A DNA stretch of 64,000 nucleotides from Caulobacter sp. RHG1 (GCF_013181195.1 NZ_SMZP01000004.1:124001-188000); one strand, 5' to 3'; positions 1-8,288 are shown, counted from the first letter of the stretch. Notes: a model not told the origin generated them from the letters alone. Made by a program: numbers and translations.

Positions 1-427
1 TCGGCAGCGCCTTGCCTTCGTGCGACAGGGCCATGTTCAGGAAGCGGGCCGAGACGGTGACCGACTCCGGCATCACCACCAAGGCCTCCAGTAGCCGGCC
101 GGCCATTTCGGGAGAGGCGGGGCAGACGCCGCAGGCGGTGACCAGGCGTTGCTCGTCCTCGGCGTAGCCTTTGCAACAAGGCGCTGAAACGCAAAGCGGG
201 CGGCGCACCTGTCCCTCGATCGCCGTCATCATCAGGATGAAGGCAGCGGCCACTCGTGGGGAGACGAGCGTGCCGGCTTCGCGGGACAGGCGCGCCCCGG
301 GCTCCTGGCCCAAGACCCGCGCCGTCACCCACTGACGCAACATCCACAGGACGATCCGCTCGCCTTCGGAAAGGCCATGGGGGCCGCAGTGGCTGTAGTT
401 CAGTCGGGTAAATTGGTCGGGCCGCAC
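1..427 (-). CDS. Cysteine-rich hypothetical protein, truncated by the window edge
   Basis: Reading the minus strand from a GTG at 427 gives an open frame of 142 codons that runs off the left edge. A GAGGAG Shine-Dalgarno sequence sits 9 nt upstream of the GTG, which decides this start. The product begins with an LNYSHCGPHGLSEGE stretch. It carries a cysteine cluster at about residues 79, 84, 85, 99 and 102 (C-x4-CC-x13-C-x2-C) plus C14, which suggests metal binding, though this is inference. No signal peptide is visible. I do not recognise the family. A Fur-like box lies about 115 nt upstream of the start, so the gene may be iron-regulated. The C-terminus is missing. Confidence 0.6.
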   Translation of the reverse strand, partial: MRPDQFTRLNYSHCGPHGLSEGERIVLWMLRQWVTARVLGQEPGARLSREAGTLVSPRVAAAFILMMTAIEGQVRRPLCVSAPCCKGYAEDEQRLVTACGVCPASPEMAGRLLEALVVMPESVTVSARFLNMALSHEGKALP

Positions 428-541
428 GCCGGAAATCTCCTCGCCCGGGGCAGGGGGCCGACACCCACCTGGGCGAACCGATTTCGGTGAGCGGCCCGAC
501 ACGCGTCTTGCGAACGCTTCGCAACTAAACAGTATGCGATT

Positions 542-558
542 TTGCGAGTCAATCTCAA
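542..558 (-). promoter_or_regulatory. Candidate Fur box
   Basis: The sequence TTGCGAGTCAATCTCAA matches the pattern TGCRAnTnnnTCTCAA that recurs upstream of iron-transport genes in this window (15208-15227, 33034-33053). It lies between the DUF1190 gene (which ends here) and the cysteine-rich gene that starts at 427, so it should serve the latter. The assignment to Fur is by resemblance. Confidence 0.5.
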
Positions 559-575
559 AAAGCGAAGCGCCGAAA

Positions 576-1241
576 TTATCCGCCGAATCCGCCGCGATAG
601 CTGCTGCCGCTGGTGGCGTAGCTGCGTCCGCCGCCGAAGCCGCCGCGCGAGACCACCGACGTGCGGGTCTGGACCTTGGGCGGGGCGTTGCGAATGGCGT
701 CCGGCGGATCGATGCCCTCGCGGCTGATGACGGTCTTACCTGAGCCGTAGTCGCGGCCGAGGCGTCCGCCATAGGTCGAGTAGTAGCCGCCGCCGTACTG
801 GTCGTCGCGACGGTACATGCCGGTGCCGCGATAGCCGCCGCCATCCAGCATCCGCCCGATCACGAAGCCGGTCAGCAGGGGCGTGAAGAAGCTGCCGCCG
901 CCGCTCTGGCTGGTCTTCGGAACGCAGTTGCCGGCGCCGTAGACCTCTTCGCAGGTGGCGCGTTGGTCGTAGCGTGGGGCGTTCTTCTCGTCGTCGGCCT
1001 TGGCGGCGGCGAAGCTGGTTTCGCACTGCTGAGCGGTGACCTCCTTGGCCTCCTTGCACTCTTCCAGCGACTTGTAACTGAAGGCCTCGACCTGCTCGCC
1101 GCGATTGGGATCCCAGCCGGCCTGGGGCGTGGGGCCGGGATCGTCGCAGCCGGCCAGGGTCAGGGCCGTGGCGCTGGCCAGCATGGTGGTCAGCTTCAGC
1201 GAATTGGAGCGTTTGCGCGGCGCGCTATTGGGAGCGGTCAT
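576..1241 (-). CDS. DUF1190 (YgiB/YjfM-like) lipoprotein
   Basis: The 221-residue protein has a short basic N-terminus, a hydrophobic segment and a lipobox-like LTLAGC ending at about residue 32. The conserved DUF1190 core follows (SLEECKEAK..TAQQCE..F..A, then R...CEEVYGAGNC), with paired cysteines. The C-terminal half is rich in Gly, Tyr and Arg, as is usual for YgiB/YjfM. The function is unknown; family members sit beside glutathionylspermidine-synthase-like YgiC/YjfC. It is the last gene of the minus-strand set DUF2491-DUF350-DUF1190, 12 nt after the DUF350 gene, and probably belongs to the same membrane-stress module as the divergent PspA gene. Confidence 0.85.
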   Translation of the reverse strand: MTAPNSAPRKRSNSLKLTTMLASATALTLAGCDDPGPTPQAGWDPNRGEQVEAFSYKSLEECKEAKEVTAQQCETSFAAAKADDEKNAPRYDQRATCEEVYGAGNCVPKTSQSGGGSFFTPLLTGFVIGRMLDGGGYRGTGMYRRDDQYGGGYYSTYGGRLGRDYGSGKTVISREGIDPPDAIRNAPPKVQTRTSVVSRGGFGGGRSYATSGSSYRGGFGG

Positions 1242-1253
1242 GATGGCGGCCCC

Positions 1254-1667
1254 TTACGAGGTCATGCAGGCGGCGTTCAGCAGGCCGACCGCGATGGAGA
1301 TGCCAGCCATATAGACGCCGATCGAGACCTCGTTGTTCTCGACCCGGGCCTTGATGTCCTGGAGGGCGATGAAGCGCACGCCGGCGAAGACGGCGATCTG
1401 GATGACGCCGGCCAGGGTGGCCCAGGCGCTGAACTCGATCAGGCTGAAGGTGTGGCTGAGCGCGGAAGCCAGCGGCAGGACGTAGCCGATTAGTGCGCCG
1501 GCCAGGGCGATGGCGGCGGTCATGTTGCCCTGCCGGATCAGCTCCTTCTCATTGTACGGCGTCACCCACTGGTAGATGTACTTGAAGGCGAGCGTGAACA
1601 GGCCGGCCGCGACGAAGGCCATCAGGAAGGCGGTCGCGCCTTGCTGGAAAGCGGTGAAGTCGAACAT
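1254..1667 (-). CDS. DUF350 (YjfL-like) inner-membrane protein
   Basis: The 137-residue, strongly hydrophobic protein has four likely transmembrane helices at about residues 10-30, 45-68, 75-98 and 112-132. The DUF350 pattern is visible: YQWVTPYNEKELIRQGN, then AAIALAGALIGYVLPLASA. Its role is not established. In E. coli the homologue yjfL lies between yjfK (DUF2491) and yjfM (DUF1190), and the same order is found here. It lies 13 nt downstream of the DUF2491 gene and is presumably co-transcribed. Confidence 0.88.
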   Translation of the reverse strand: MFDFTAFQQGATAFLMAFVAAGLFTLAFKYIYQWVTPYNEKELIRQGNMTAAIALAGALIGYVLPLASALSHTFSLIEFSAWATLAGVIQIAVFAGVRFIALQDIKARVENNEVSIGVYMAGISIAVGLLNAACMTS

Positions 1668-1680
1668 CTGGTTTGCGCCC

Positions 1681-2328
1681 CTAAGCTCTGAATTCGCCGA
1701 CCGACAGCGGCAGGCCGATCATGGTCTCGTTGGTGACGTCCTTGCTGTCTTCGGGCTCCAGCGTCAGCGCCAGAAGCAGCTCGCGTCCGTCGCCGCCGGC
1801 GAGGTCGCGATGGAACAGCATGGTGGTCTGGAACAGGCGACGGTCGGGCGTGGCGGCGTCACGATCGTAATAGACGTCTTCCCACAGGGTGACCGGATCC
1901 TGCTGCTCGGCCTCGTCGCCAAACCACAGCCGGGTGTAGGCGGGCAGGCCTTCGGGCTGGAAGGTGCGGGCGCGCAGGCGAGCGGTCCACAGGTCACGGT
2001 CGCTGCGGTCGGCCGGATACTCGCTGGCCCATGGCACGAAGACGGTGAAGTCGTTGGCGCGCTGACCCTCGCGGTCGTCCGAGACCACTTGGAACAGGAT
2101 CTCATCGTCCGTGTAGAAGCGATGCACGAACGCGCCGTCGTTCAGCTGGATCAGGCCCTGGGCGGTGATTTCCAGCGTGTCGCGGTCGAGCGCGAACTTG
2201 GTCTCCGCGCCCAGGCGACGCCAGGCCAGAGGATCCAGCACGACGGTTCGGCCGATCGTCACATTGCGGATGACGGGCAGGGCGGGGCGGGCCGCATTGT
2301 CTTTCTTGCCGAAGAGCTTTCCGAACAT
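1681..2328 (-). CDS. DUF2491 (YjfK-like) protein
   Basis: This is a 215-residue soluble protein with no signal peptide. It begins MFGKLFGKKD and continues with a VIGRTVVLDPLAWRRLG-like segment, then FYTDDEILFQVVSDD and an acidic, tryptophan-containing middle part typical of YjfK. The function is unknown. It is the first gene of a three-gene minus-strand unit and starts back to back with the DUF2170 gene, sharing the intergenic region 2329-2476. That region contains a tandem GCGTACATGT repeat likely to control one or both directions. Confidence 0.85.
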   Translation of the reverse strand: MFGKLFGKKDNAARPALPVIRNVTIGRTVVLDPLAWRRLGAETKFALDRDTLEITAQGLIQLNDGAFVHRFYTDDEILFQVVSDDREGQRANDFTVFVPWASEYPADRSDRDLWTARLRARTFQPEGLPAYTRLWFGDEAEQQDPVTLWEDVYYDRDAATPDRRLFQTTMLFHRDLAGGDGRELLLALTLEPEDSKDVTNETMIGLPLSVGEFRA

Positions 2329-2447
2329 CCGGGCCCTCGAAAACTAGCCTGGCGGCCCTATCTGGAAGGCGACGCCGAAAGGCCCGAAGGTGGGTTGCCC
2401 TCGGGTGAACTCGGGGTGCAGGATGACGTCGATCCCTGCCTTGTCAA

Positions 2448-2471
2448 GCGTACATGTTATGCGTACATGTA
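2448..2471. promoter_or_regulatory. Tandem TACATGT operator candidate in the divergent promoter
   Basis: The 10-mer GCGTACATGT occurs twice with a 13-bp period (2448-2457 and 2461-2470). The second copy contains the perfect palindrome TACATGTA (2464-2471). The pair ends 6 nt before the ATG of the DUF2170 gene at 2477 and lies 120 nt from the DUF2491 start. This position fits a repressor site, and the RHH-like N-terminus of the adjacent protein makes autoregulation possible. Confidence 0.5.
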
Positions 2472-2476
2472 ACGCC

Positions 2477-3142
2477 ATGCCTGCCAAGATGACGAGAGGC
2501 GCTCAGGCCGCCGAAAGGACCCGCGCGTGGCGAGAAGCCCGCCGGAGCGCCGGCTTCGTGAAGATCGAAGTCTGGGCGCCGGCGGCGTGCAAGCCTGACA
2601 TCCTTTCGGCCGTACAAGCCATCGTCGTCGAGTCGGTCCGCGGGCCGAAGCTGAAGACCAATCCCTATCCTCCCGAGGGTCATATGGACGCCGTTATCGA
2701 CACCGCCTGGACGATCCACAGCCTGCGCCGCGCGCTGGAAGAGAGCGCCCTGGTGCGCCCCGACGAGTTGGTCGCCACCGTCATCGAGGGCGTCGAGCCC
2801 GTGCTGATGGTCGTCATGCAGGAGTATGGCGACCTGCCGGTCTATGTCAGCGGCGGCGAGCTGCAACTGACGGTCTCGACCATCCTGTGGCCCTGCGACG
2901 AGCAGAACGACCGGGCCGAGTTCAACGAATTCCTGCTCAAGGCCCAGAAGGTGGTGCCGCTGTCGAACTTCGGCATCACCACGATCGAGGGCCGTGACTA
3001 TTACGAGCTGATGGGCGAGATCTCGTCCAAGACCACCCTGCAGACCCTGGTGATCGAGCTGCGAACCCTGGCCGACAACGCCATCGCCGCCGCTAGCGAC
3101 CTGCGCGATTCCTTCGAAAAGAGCCGCGGCGCGGCCGCCTGA
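2477..3142 (+). CDS. DUF2170 (YjfI-like) protein with N-terminal RHH/MazE-like segment
   Basis: The start at 2477 (MPAKMTRG) was chosen because the frame further upstream runs through the palindromic operator region; 2489 is an alternative. The 221-residue product has two parts. Residues 8-50 (RTRAWREARRSAG, then FVKIEVWAP and a helix) look like the basic arm and beta-strand of ribbon-helix-helix or MazE-like antitoxins. From about residue 70, a YjfI-like DUF2170 domain begins (MDAVIDTAWTIHSLRRALEE, GDLPVYVSGGELQLTVSTILWP). E. coli YjfI, as I recall it, is close to the second part alone, so the N-terminal extension looks like a fusion. It is followed after 21 nt by the PspA gene. The domain assignment of the N-terminus is inference. 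Confidence 0.75.
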   Translation: MPAKMTRGAQAAERTRAWREARRSAGFVKIEVWAPAACKPDILSAVQAIVVESVRGPKLKTNPYPPEGHMDAVIDTAWTIHSLRRALEESALVRPDELVATVIEGVEPVLMVVMQEYGDLPVYVSGGELQLTVSTILWPCDEQNDRAEFNEFLLKAQKVVPLSNFGITTIEGRDYYELMGEISSKTTLQTLVIELRTLADNAIAAASDLRDSFEKSRGAAA

Positions 3143-3163
3143 TAAGCGATCTGGAGATCTGAT

Positions 3164-3922
3164 ATGTCGATCTGGAGCAAACTCTCCGCGCTCTTCCGCG
3201 GCACGGCCCATGACGGGGCCCAGACCATCGTGGACGCCAATGCGCTGCGCATCCTCGACCAGGAAATCCGCGACGCCGACAACGCCCAGGGCAAGGCCCG
3301 GGACGAGCTGGCCAAGCTGGTCGCCCGCCGCCGGTCGCTGGAGACCGAGGTCGCCCAGCTGACCGACCAGTCGCGCAAGTACGAGGCTTCGGCGCGCGCG
3401 GCGATGAACAAGGGCGACCAGGCCCTGGCCCTGGAAGTCGCCCAGCGCATCTCCGACCTCGAGACCGACGCGACCCAGAAGTCGACGCAGATGACCGAGC
3501 TGCGCACGGCCGAGGAGCGGCTGCGCACGATCATCGCCCAGACCGACACCAAGGTCGAAGCGCTACGCCGCGAAATCGAAATCGTAAAGGTCAACGAGAG
3601 CGTCCAGAAGGCCCAGGCGGCCGTCATCTCGCGTTCGGGTTCGGCCAGCGGCGTCGTCGGCTCGGCCGCCGATAGCTTGAAGCGCATCAAGGAGCGTCAG
3701 TCGGTTCGCGAGGAGCAGTTCCGCCTGCACACCGAGTCCGAAGACCGCAAGACCGGCGCCGACCTTGACGCCAAGCTGGCTGCAGCCGGCATCCTGCCGG
3801 GCGGCGGCGGCGCGGAAGACGTGCTGGCCCGCCTGATGGCGCCGAAGGACGAGGCTCTGCCCGCCCCGATGCTGGCCATCGAGGACAAGCAGAAGGTGGC
3901 CAAGGACGGTTCGGAAGCCTGA
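3164..3922 (+). CDS. PspA/IM30 family protein (YjfJ-like)
   Basis: The 252-residue protein starts MSIWSKLSALFRGTAHDGAQ. It then has the typical PspA signature (ANALRILDQEIRDADNAQGKARDELAKLVARRR) followed by long heptad-rich helices to about residue 170. This is the amphipathic N-terminus and coiled coil of the membrane-repair PspA/Vipp1 family, which forms ESCRT-III-like assemblies on the inner membrane. The C-terminal tail is longer and less ordered. A GGAG sequence precedes the ATG. The stop overlaps the start of the ligase gene by one base (TGATG), indicating translational coupling. No pspF/pspBC genes are present, so regulation differs from the classical Psp system. Confidence 0.92.
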   Translation: MSIWSKLSALFRGTAHDGAQTIVDANALRILDQEIRDADNAQGKARDELAKLVARRRSLETEVAQLTDQSRKYEASARAAMNKGDQALALEVAQRISDLETDATQKSTQMTELRTAEERLRTIIAQTDTKVEALRREIEIVKVNESVQKAQAAVISRSGSASGVVGSAADSLKRIKERQSVREEQFRLHTESEDRKTGADLDAKLAAAGILPGGGGAEDVLARLMAPKDEALPAPMLAIEDKQKVAKDGSEA

Positions 3923-5085
3923 TGCGCCGCATCGACCTGACGCCTCGGCCCGACTGGAAGTCCAAGGCCGAGGCCGTCGGCTTCACCTGGCATCACGCCG
4001 ACGGCATGCGCTACTGGGACGAGCGGGCGGCCTATGCCTTCACGCTCGAAGAGGTCGAGGGCCATATCGAGCCCGCGACCGAGGCGCTGCACAAGCTATG
4101 TCTTGAGCTGGTCGAGGACGCCGTCGGCAGCGACGCCCTGATGGCGCGCCTGCAGATCCCCGAGGCCTCGCGCGACATGGTCGCCGCTTCTTGGAAGGCC
4201 CGCGATCCATCGCTGTATGGCCGGTTCGACTTCTTTTACGACGGCGCCGGCCCGCCCAAGCTCTACGAGTACAACGCCGACACGCCGACCAGCGTGTTCG
4301 AGGCTGGCGTGTTCCAGTGGCTGTGGCTGGAGGACCTGATCGCCCAGGGCGTCCTCCCCGAGAGCACTGACCAGTTCAACAGCGTGCACGACCGGCTGGC
4401 CGAGCGGTTCAAGGAAATCTTCCCGAACGGCGGCTTCGTGCACTTCGCCAGCGACGCCGACTTCGTCGAGGATCGGCAGACCGTGCGGTTCCTGGAGGAC
4501 ATGGCGACCCTGGCGGGCCTGGAGCCCAAGTTCGTGCCGATCAAGGAGATCGGACTGGACGCTGACGGCCGCTTCGTCGACCAGGACAACTACATCATCG
4601 GCGCGATCTTCAAGCTGCATCCCTGGGAAGAGATGCTGCGCGAGCCCTATGCCGCCAACATCGCCGGCTCCAAGACCCTGTTCCTGGAGCCGCCCTGGAA
4701 GGCGGTGCTGTCGAACAAGGCGCTGCTGCCGCTGCTCTGGGAGCGCTGCCCGGGTCACCCGAACCTGCTTGAGACCTATTTCGACGACGATCCCAAGGTC
4801 GAGCGGTTGGGCAACAGCTACGCCCGCAAGCCGCTGTTCAGCCGGGAAGGCGCGAACGTCGAGCTCTACAAGGACGGTCGCAAGGGCCGGGTGCTTGACC
4901 TGGGCTATGGCGAGGAAGGCTGGATCCGCCAGGAACTGAAGCCGCCGCCCAAGTTCGGCGCCAACTATCCGGTGATCGGTTCGTGGGTCATCGGCGACCA
5001 ATCGGCCGGCATGGGCGTGCGCGAAGACCGCAGCCGCGTGACCCGCGACCGCTCGCGGTTCATTCCGCATATCATTGAAGGCTGA
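3922..5085 (+). CDS. Glutathionylspermidine synthase family ligase (YgiC/YjfC-like)
   Basis: This 387-residue cytosolic protein has the ATP-grasp-type synthase signature of the GSP_synth family: FDFFYDGAGPPKLYEYNADTPTSVFEAGVFQW near residues 100-135, FLEPPWKAVLSNKALLPLLWE, and a C-terminal SWVIGDQSAGMGVRED. Family members YgiC and YjfC lack the amidase domain of Gsp, and their physiological acceptor is not settled; amide-bond formation with a polyamine or peptide is expected. It is coupled to PspA (TGATG overlap). The PspA/DUF1190/DUF350/DUF2491/GSS set matches the E. coli yjf/ygi sets. The pectate lyase gene begins only 12 nt downstream and may be read through into. Confidence 0.9.
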   Translation: MRRIDLTPRPDWKSKAEAVGFTWHHADGMRYWDERAAYAFTLEEVEGHIEPATEALHKLCLELVEDAVGSDALMARLQIPEASRDMVAASWKARDPSLYGRFDFFYDGAGPPKLYEYNADTPTSVFEAGVFQWLWLEDLIAQGVLPESTDQFNSVHDRLAERFKEIFPNGGFVHFASDADFVEDRQTVRFLEDMATLAGLEPKFVPIKEIGLDADGRFVDQDNYIIGAIFKLHPWEEMLREPYAANIAGSKTLFLEPPWKAVLSNKALLPLLWERCPGHPNLLETYFDDDPKVERLGNSYARKPLFSREGANVELYKDGRKGRVLDLGYGEEGWIRQELKPPPKFGANYPVIGSWVIGDQSAGMGVREDRSRVTRDRSRFIPHIIEG

Positions 5086-5097
5086 GGCTGCATCCAG

Positions 5098-6402
5098 ATG
5101 ATCCGTCGCGCCACCGCTCTGTTCCTGTCTGCGAGCCTGCTGGCCGCGCCGGTCTTCGCCGGCGTCATCGGGACCAACGTCCCGGCCCAGCCGATCACCG
5201 CTGAGCGGATCGCGGCCCTGCCGTCCGCCCAGCAGCCGGCGTGGAAGGCCTATCTCGCCCGTTCGATCGCCCAGGAGAAGGCCGACCGCGCGGCCTTGGC
5301 CGCCGAGCTGAAGCCCGGCCAGGTCGCTCCGCCGCCGCCCGAGTCGGGCCATGGCGACAGCGGCATGGCGCTGAGCAAGGACGCGGCTTGGTACGGTTCG
5401 GCGGAGGCGCGCCACGTCGCCGACGTCATTGTCAGCTTCCAGACCCCGGCCGGCGGCTGGAGCAAGAACCAGGACCGCCAGGGCGCCCTGCGCCTGCCGG
5501 GCCAGCCCTACGCCTCGGACAACAATTCAAAGCATCTGAGCGAAGCCGACTTCGACGCCGCCCGTGATCCCCGTTGGGGCTATGTCGGCACTCTGGACAA
5601 CGGCGCGACCATCACCGAGCTGCGCTTTCTCGCGAAGGTCGCCGCCCAGGCTCCTGGCAAGGACGGCGAAGCCTATCGCCAGAGCTTCCTGAAGGGCGTG
5701 CGCTATCTGTTGGCCGCGCAGCTGCCGAATGGCGGCTGGCCGCAGGTCTGGCCGCTGCAGGGCGGCTATCACGACGCGGTCACCTTCAACGACAACGCCG
5801 TCTCCGAGGCCGCCGGCCTGCTGACGGATGTCGCGGGCGGCCACGCCGAGTTCGCCTTCGTGCCCGCCGACCTGCGCGGCCGGGCCCGCGGCGCCGCCAA
5901 GAGGGGGCGCGAGGTCATCCTCGCCGCCCAGATCCGCGTCGACGGCAAGCCGGCCATCTGGGGCCAGCAGGCCGACCCGTTCACCCTGGCTCCGGTGGCC
6001 GGGCGCAACTACGAGCCGCCGGCCATGGCCAGTGGCGAGAGCGCCGACCTGCTGCTGTATCTGATGAGCCTGTCGGACCCGACACCGGCCGAGGTCGCGG
6101 CGGTGCATGCTGGCGTGGCTTGGATGAAGGGCGCGGCGCTGATGGGCAAGGCCTGGGTCGTCGACAAGGACGACCCGCGCGGCGGTCGTCGCCTGATCGA
6201 CCAGCCGGGCGCGGGTCCGCTGTGGTCGCGCTACTACGACACCCGGGGCAAGCCGGTTTTCGGCGAGCGCGACAAGACCCTGCGCGACGACGCCAACGAG
6301 CTGTCGCCCGAACGCCGCCGCGGTTACAGCTGGTTCGGCACGGGTCCGGCCAAGGCGATCGCCGCCTATGACGCGTGGGCCAAGGCGCACCCGGCCGGCT
6401 AG
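5098..6402 (+). CDS. Secreted pectate lyase, PL10 family
   Basis: The 434-residue protein has a clear Sec signal peptide (MIRRATALFLSASLLAAPVFA, cleavage near residue 21). The PL10 (Pel-15E-like) catalytic core starts near residue 95: ADVIVSFQTPAGGWSKNQDR, then DNGATITELRFLAKV and FLKGVRYLLAAQLPNGGWPQVWPL, DAVTFNDNAV. These contain the conserved Asp/Arg/Lys-rich motifs of an alpha/alpha toroid lyase that cleaves polygalacturonate by calcium-dependent beta-elimination. A role in using plant pectin fits the other polysaccharide genes in the window. Its TAG stop overlaps the CTA complement of the cutC stop in a shared CTAG (6399-6402). Confidence 0.9.
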   Translation: MIRRATALFLSASLLAAPVFAGVIGTNVPAQPITAERIAALPSAQQPAWKAYLARSIAQEKADRAALAAELKPGQVAPPPPESGHGDSGMALSKDAAWYGSAEARHVADVIVSFQTPAGGWSKNQDRQGALRLPGQPYASDNNSKHLSEADFDAARDPRWGYVGTLDNGATITELRFLAKVAAQAPGKDGEAYRQSFLKGVRYLLAAQLPNGGWPQVWPLQGGYHDAVTFNDNAVSEAAGLLTDVAGGHAEFAFVPADLRGRARGAAKRGREVILAAQIRVDGKPAIWGQQADPFTLAPVAGRNYEPPAMASGESADLLLYLMSLSDPTPAEVAAVHAGVAWMKGAALMGKAWVVDKDDPRGGRRLIDQPGAGPLWSRYYDTRGKPVFGERDKTLRDDANELSPERRRGYSWFGTGPAKAIAAYDAWAKAHPAG

Positions 6403-7136
6403 AGACCGCGCAGGATCCGCACGGCCTCGGCCACCGACGCCTGCTCGGTGTCGCGCAGCGTGGGCGGCACGAAGCCCATCCGGCCCAGCTGGGAGTCCGG
6501 ATCGGCGCCGGGGACGGGGCCGCCGAACGAGCCGTGTACTTCGCGCACGCCGGTGCGGCGGACGAGGTCGGCGATGTTGCCGGGGCGCACGCCCGCGCCG
6601 GCTAGGATGGCGATGCGGCCGGCGGCCTGCTCGACCAGGGCGGCGATCGCCTCGGCGCCCGCCTCGGCCGTCAGCGCGCCGCCCGAGGTCAGGATGCGTT
6701 CGAAGCCGAGCGCGATGGCGGTCTCCAGCGCCACGGCCTGGTCGGGGACCAGGTCGAACGACCGGTGCAGGGTCACGCCCAGGCCCTGCGCATGGGCGAC
6801 CAGCAGCTCCAGCGCCTCCAGGTCCAGCTGGCCGTCGGGCAGGTTGGCGCCGATCACCACCCCGGCCAGGCCGTAGGCGCGCACGGCGTCGATGTCGCGC
6901 CGCATGGCGTCCAGGTCGCCGGCGTCGTAGCAGAAGTCGCCATTGCGCGGCCGGATCATCGGATAAATCGGGATCGGGGCCTGGGCCGCGATCGCCATCA
7001 GGCCCGGCGCTGGGGTCAGGCCCTGCAAGGCCAGCGCCGCGCAAAGTTCGATCCGATCGGCCCCGCCGGCGATCGCCGCCGCCAGTCCGGCGGGCGTGTC
7101 GACACAGACTTCCAGCAGAATGCGGTCGGCGGACAT
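6399..7136 (-). CDS. cutC: CutC family protein
   Basis: This 245-residue TIM-barrel protein shows the CutC signature: LLEVCVDTPAGLAAAIAGGADRIELCAALALQGLTPAPGL, then IRPRNGDFCYDAGDL and HRSFDLVPDQ, with ERILTSGGA and ILAGAGVRPGNI. CutC has been linked to copper homeostasis, but the biochemical role is disputed and no substrate is firmly established. The length is normal for the family. It is transcribed towards the pectate lyase with overlapping stops. It lies back to back with the glycosylasparaginase-like gene (53 nt between starts), so the two share a small promoter region. Confidence 0.9.
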   Translation of the reverse strand: MSADRILLEVCVDTPAGLAAAIAGGADRIELCAALALQGLTPAPGLMAIAAQAPIPIYPMIRPRNGDFCYDAGDLDAMRRDIDAVRAYGLAGVVIGANLPDGQLDLEALELLVAHAQGLGVTLHRSFDLVPDQAVALETAIALGFERILTSGGALTAEAGAEAIAALVEQAAGRIAILAGAGVRPGNIADLVRRTGVREVHGSFGGPVPGADPDSQLGRMGFVPPTLRDTEQASVAEAVRILRGL

Positions 7137-7189
7137 TGCAAAGCTCCCGGTCGTGCTACGGATTCGGCGCGGACTGTTGGAGCACGAGA

Positions 7190-8215
7190 ATGTTGAATCG
7201 CAGAGGCCTGATCGGCGCGTCGCTCGTCGGATCCACCTTGCTGGGCGCCAAGGCGTCGGGGGCGGAAGCCACGACCAAGCTGGACGGTCCGTGCGTGATT
7301 TCCACCTGGGACTTCGGCGTCGCCGCCAACCAGGCGGCCTGGGCGGTGCTGTCCAAGGGCGGCCGGGCGCTGGACGCGGTCGAGGCCGGCGCGCGCGTGC
7401 CCGAGCAGGACCTGAAGAACCACACCGTCGGTCGCGCCGGCTATCCCGACCGCGACGGCCACGTCTCGCTGGACGCCTGCATCATGGACGCGCAGGGCAA
7501 CTGCGGTTCGGTGGCGGCGCTTGAGCATATCGCCCATCCGATCTCGGTCGCCCGCCGGGTGATGGAGAAGACCCCGCACGTGATGCTGGTCGGGGCCGGC
7601 GCCCTGCAGTTCGCGATCGAGCAGGGTTTCCCGCGCGAAGAGCTCCTGACGCCGGAATCCAAGGCCGCCTGGGAAGCGTGGAAGACCGACGCCAAGTACG
7701 CGCCCAAGGCCAATATCGAGAACCTCGACTATCGCTCGACCACCGGTCAGTTCGGCACGCCGGGCGGCGCGGGCAACCACGACACCATCGGCATGCTGGC
7801 CATCGACGCCCAGGGCGACATCGCCGGGGCCTGCACCACCAGCGGCATGGCCTGGAAGATGCGTGGCCGGGTCGGCGACAGCCCGATCATCGGTGCGGGC
7901 CTCTATGTCGACAACGAGGTCGGCGGCGCCACCTCGACCGGCGTCGGCGAAGAGGTGATCCGCAATGTCGGCAGCTTCCTGGTCGTCGAACTGATGCGCC
8001 AGGGCCGCTCGCCCGAGGCCGCCTGCCGCGAGGCCGTCGAGCGGATCCTGCGCAAGAAGCCCCACGCCAAGGACTTCCAGGTCGGCTTCCTGGCCGTGAA
8101 CAAGCAGGGCGAGGTCGGCGCCTGGGCGATCCAGTCCGGCTTCACCTACGCCCTGTGTGACGGCAAGAGGCAGGACCTGCTGTTGCCCGGTAAGGCGACG
8201 TATCAGGTGGGTTAG
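7190..8215 (+). CDS. N4-(beta-N-acetylglucosaminyl)-L-asparaginase-type Ntn hydrolase, exported
   Basis: The start at 7190 gives MLNRRGLIGAS and a twin-arginine-like signal ending near residue 25 (GAKASGAEA). The longer upstream frame runs through the cutC gene and was rejected. The 341-residue product has the glycosylasparaginase pattern: STWDFG, GGRALDAVEAGARVPEQDLKNHTVG, and the autocleavage site NHDTIG with the catalytic Thr at about residue 199. Such enzymes are Ntn hydrolases that self-cleave into two chains and hydrolyse the GlcNAc-Asn link or beta-aspartyl peptides. A periplasmic location is inferred from the signal. Confidence 0.87.
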   Translation: MLNRRGLIGASLVGSTLLGAKASGAEATTKLDGPCVISTWDFGVAANQAAWAVLSKGGRALDAVEAGARVPEQDLKNHTVGRAGYPDRDGHVSLDACIMDAQGNCGSVAALEHIAHPISVARRVMEKTPHVMLVGAGALQFAIEQGFPREELLTPESKAAWEAWKTDAKYAPKANIENLDYRSTTGQFGTPGGAGNHDTIGMLAIDAQGDIAGACTTSGMAWKMRGRVGDSPIIGAGLYVDNEVGGATSTGVGEEVIRNVGSFLVVELMRQGRSPEAACREAVERILRKKPHAKDFQVGFLAVNKQGEVGAWAIQSGFTYALCDGKRQDLLLPGKATYQVG

Positions 8216-8288
8216 CCAAACTGGATAGGCGGGGCGAGAACGCGGCGATAGGGTGCTGCTCCCAGTGCTCAGAGGGAGAGACCGCGCC

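Noticed and set aside
6368-7189. Long upstream extension of the glycosylasparaginase frame
   Set aside because: It is antisense to cutC, is Arg/Pro-rich low-complexity translation, and lacks a signal peptide, whereas the start at 7190 gives a proper export signal.
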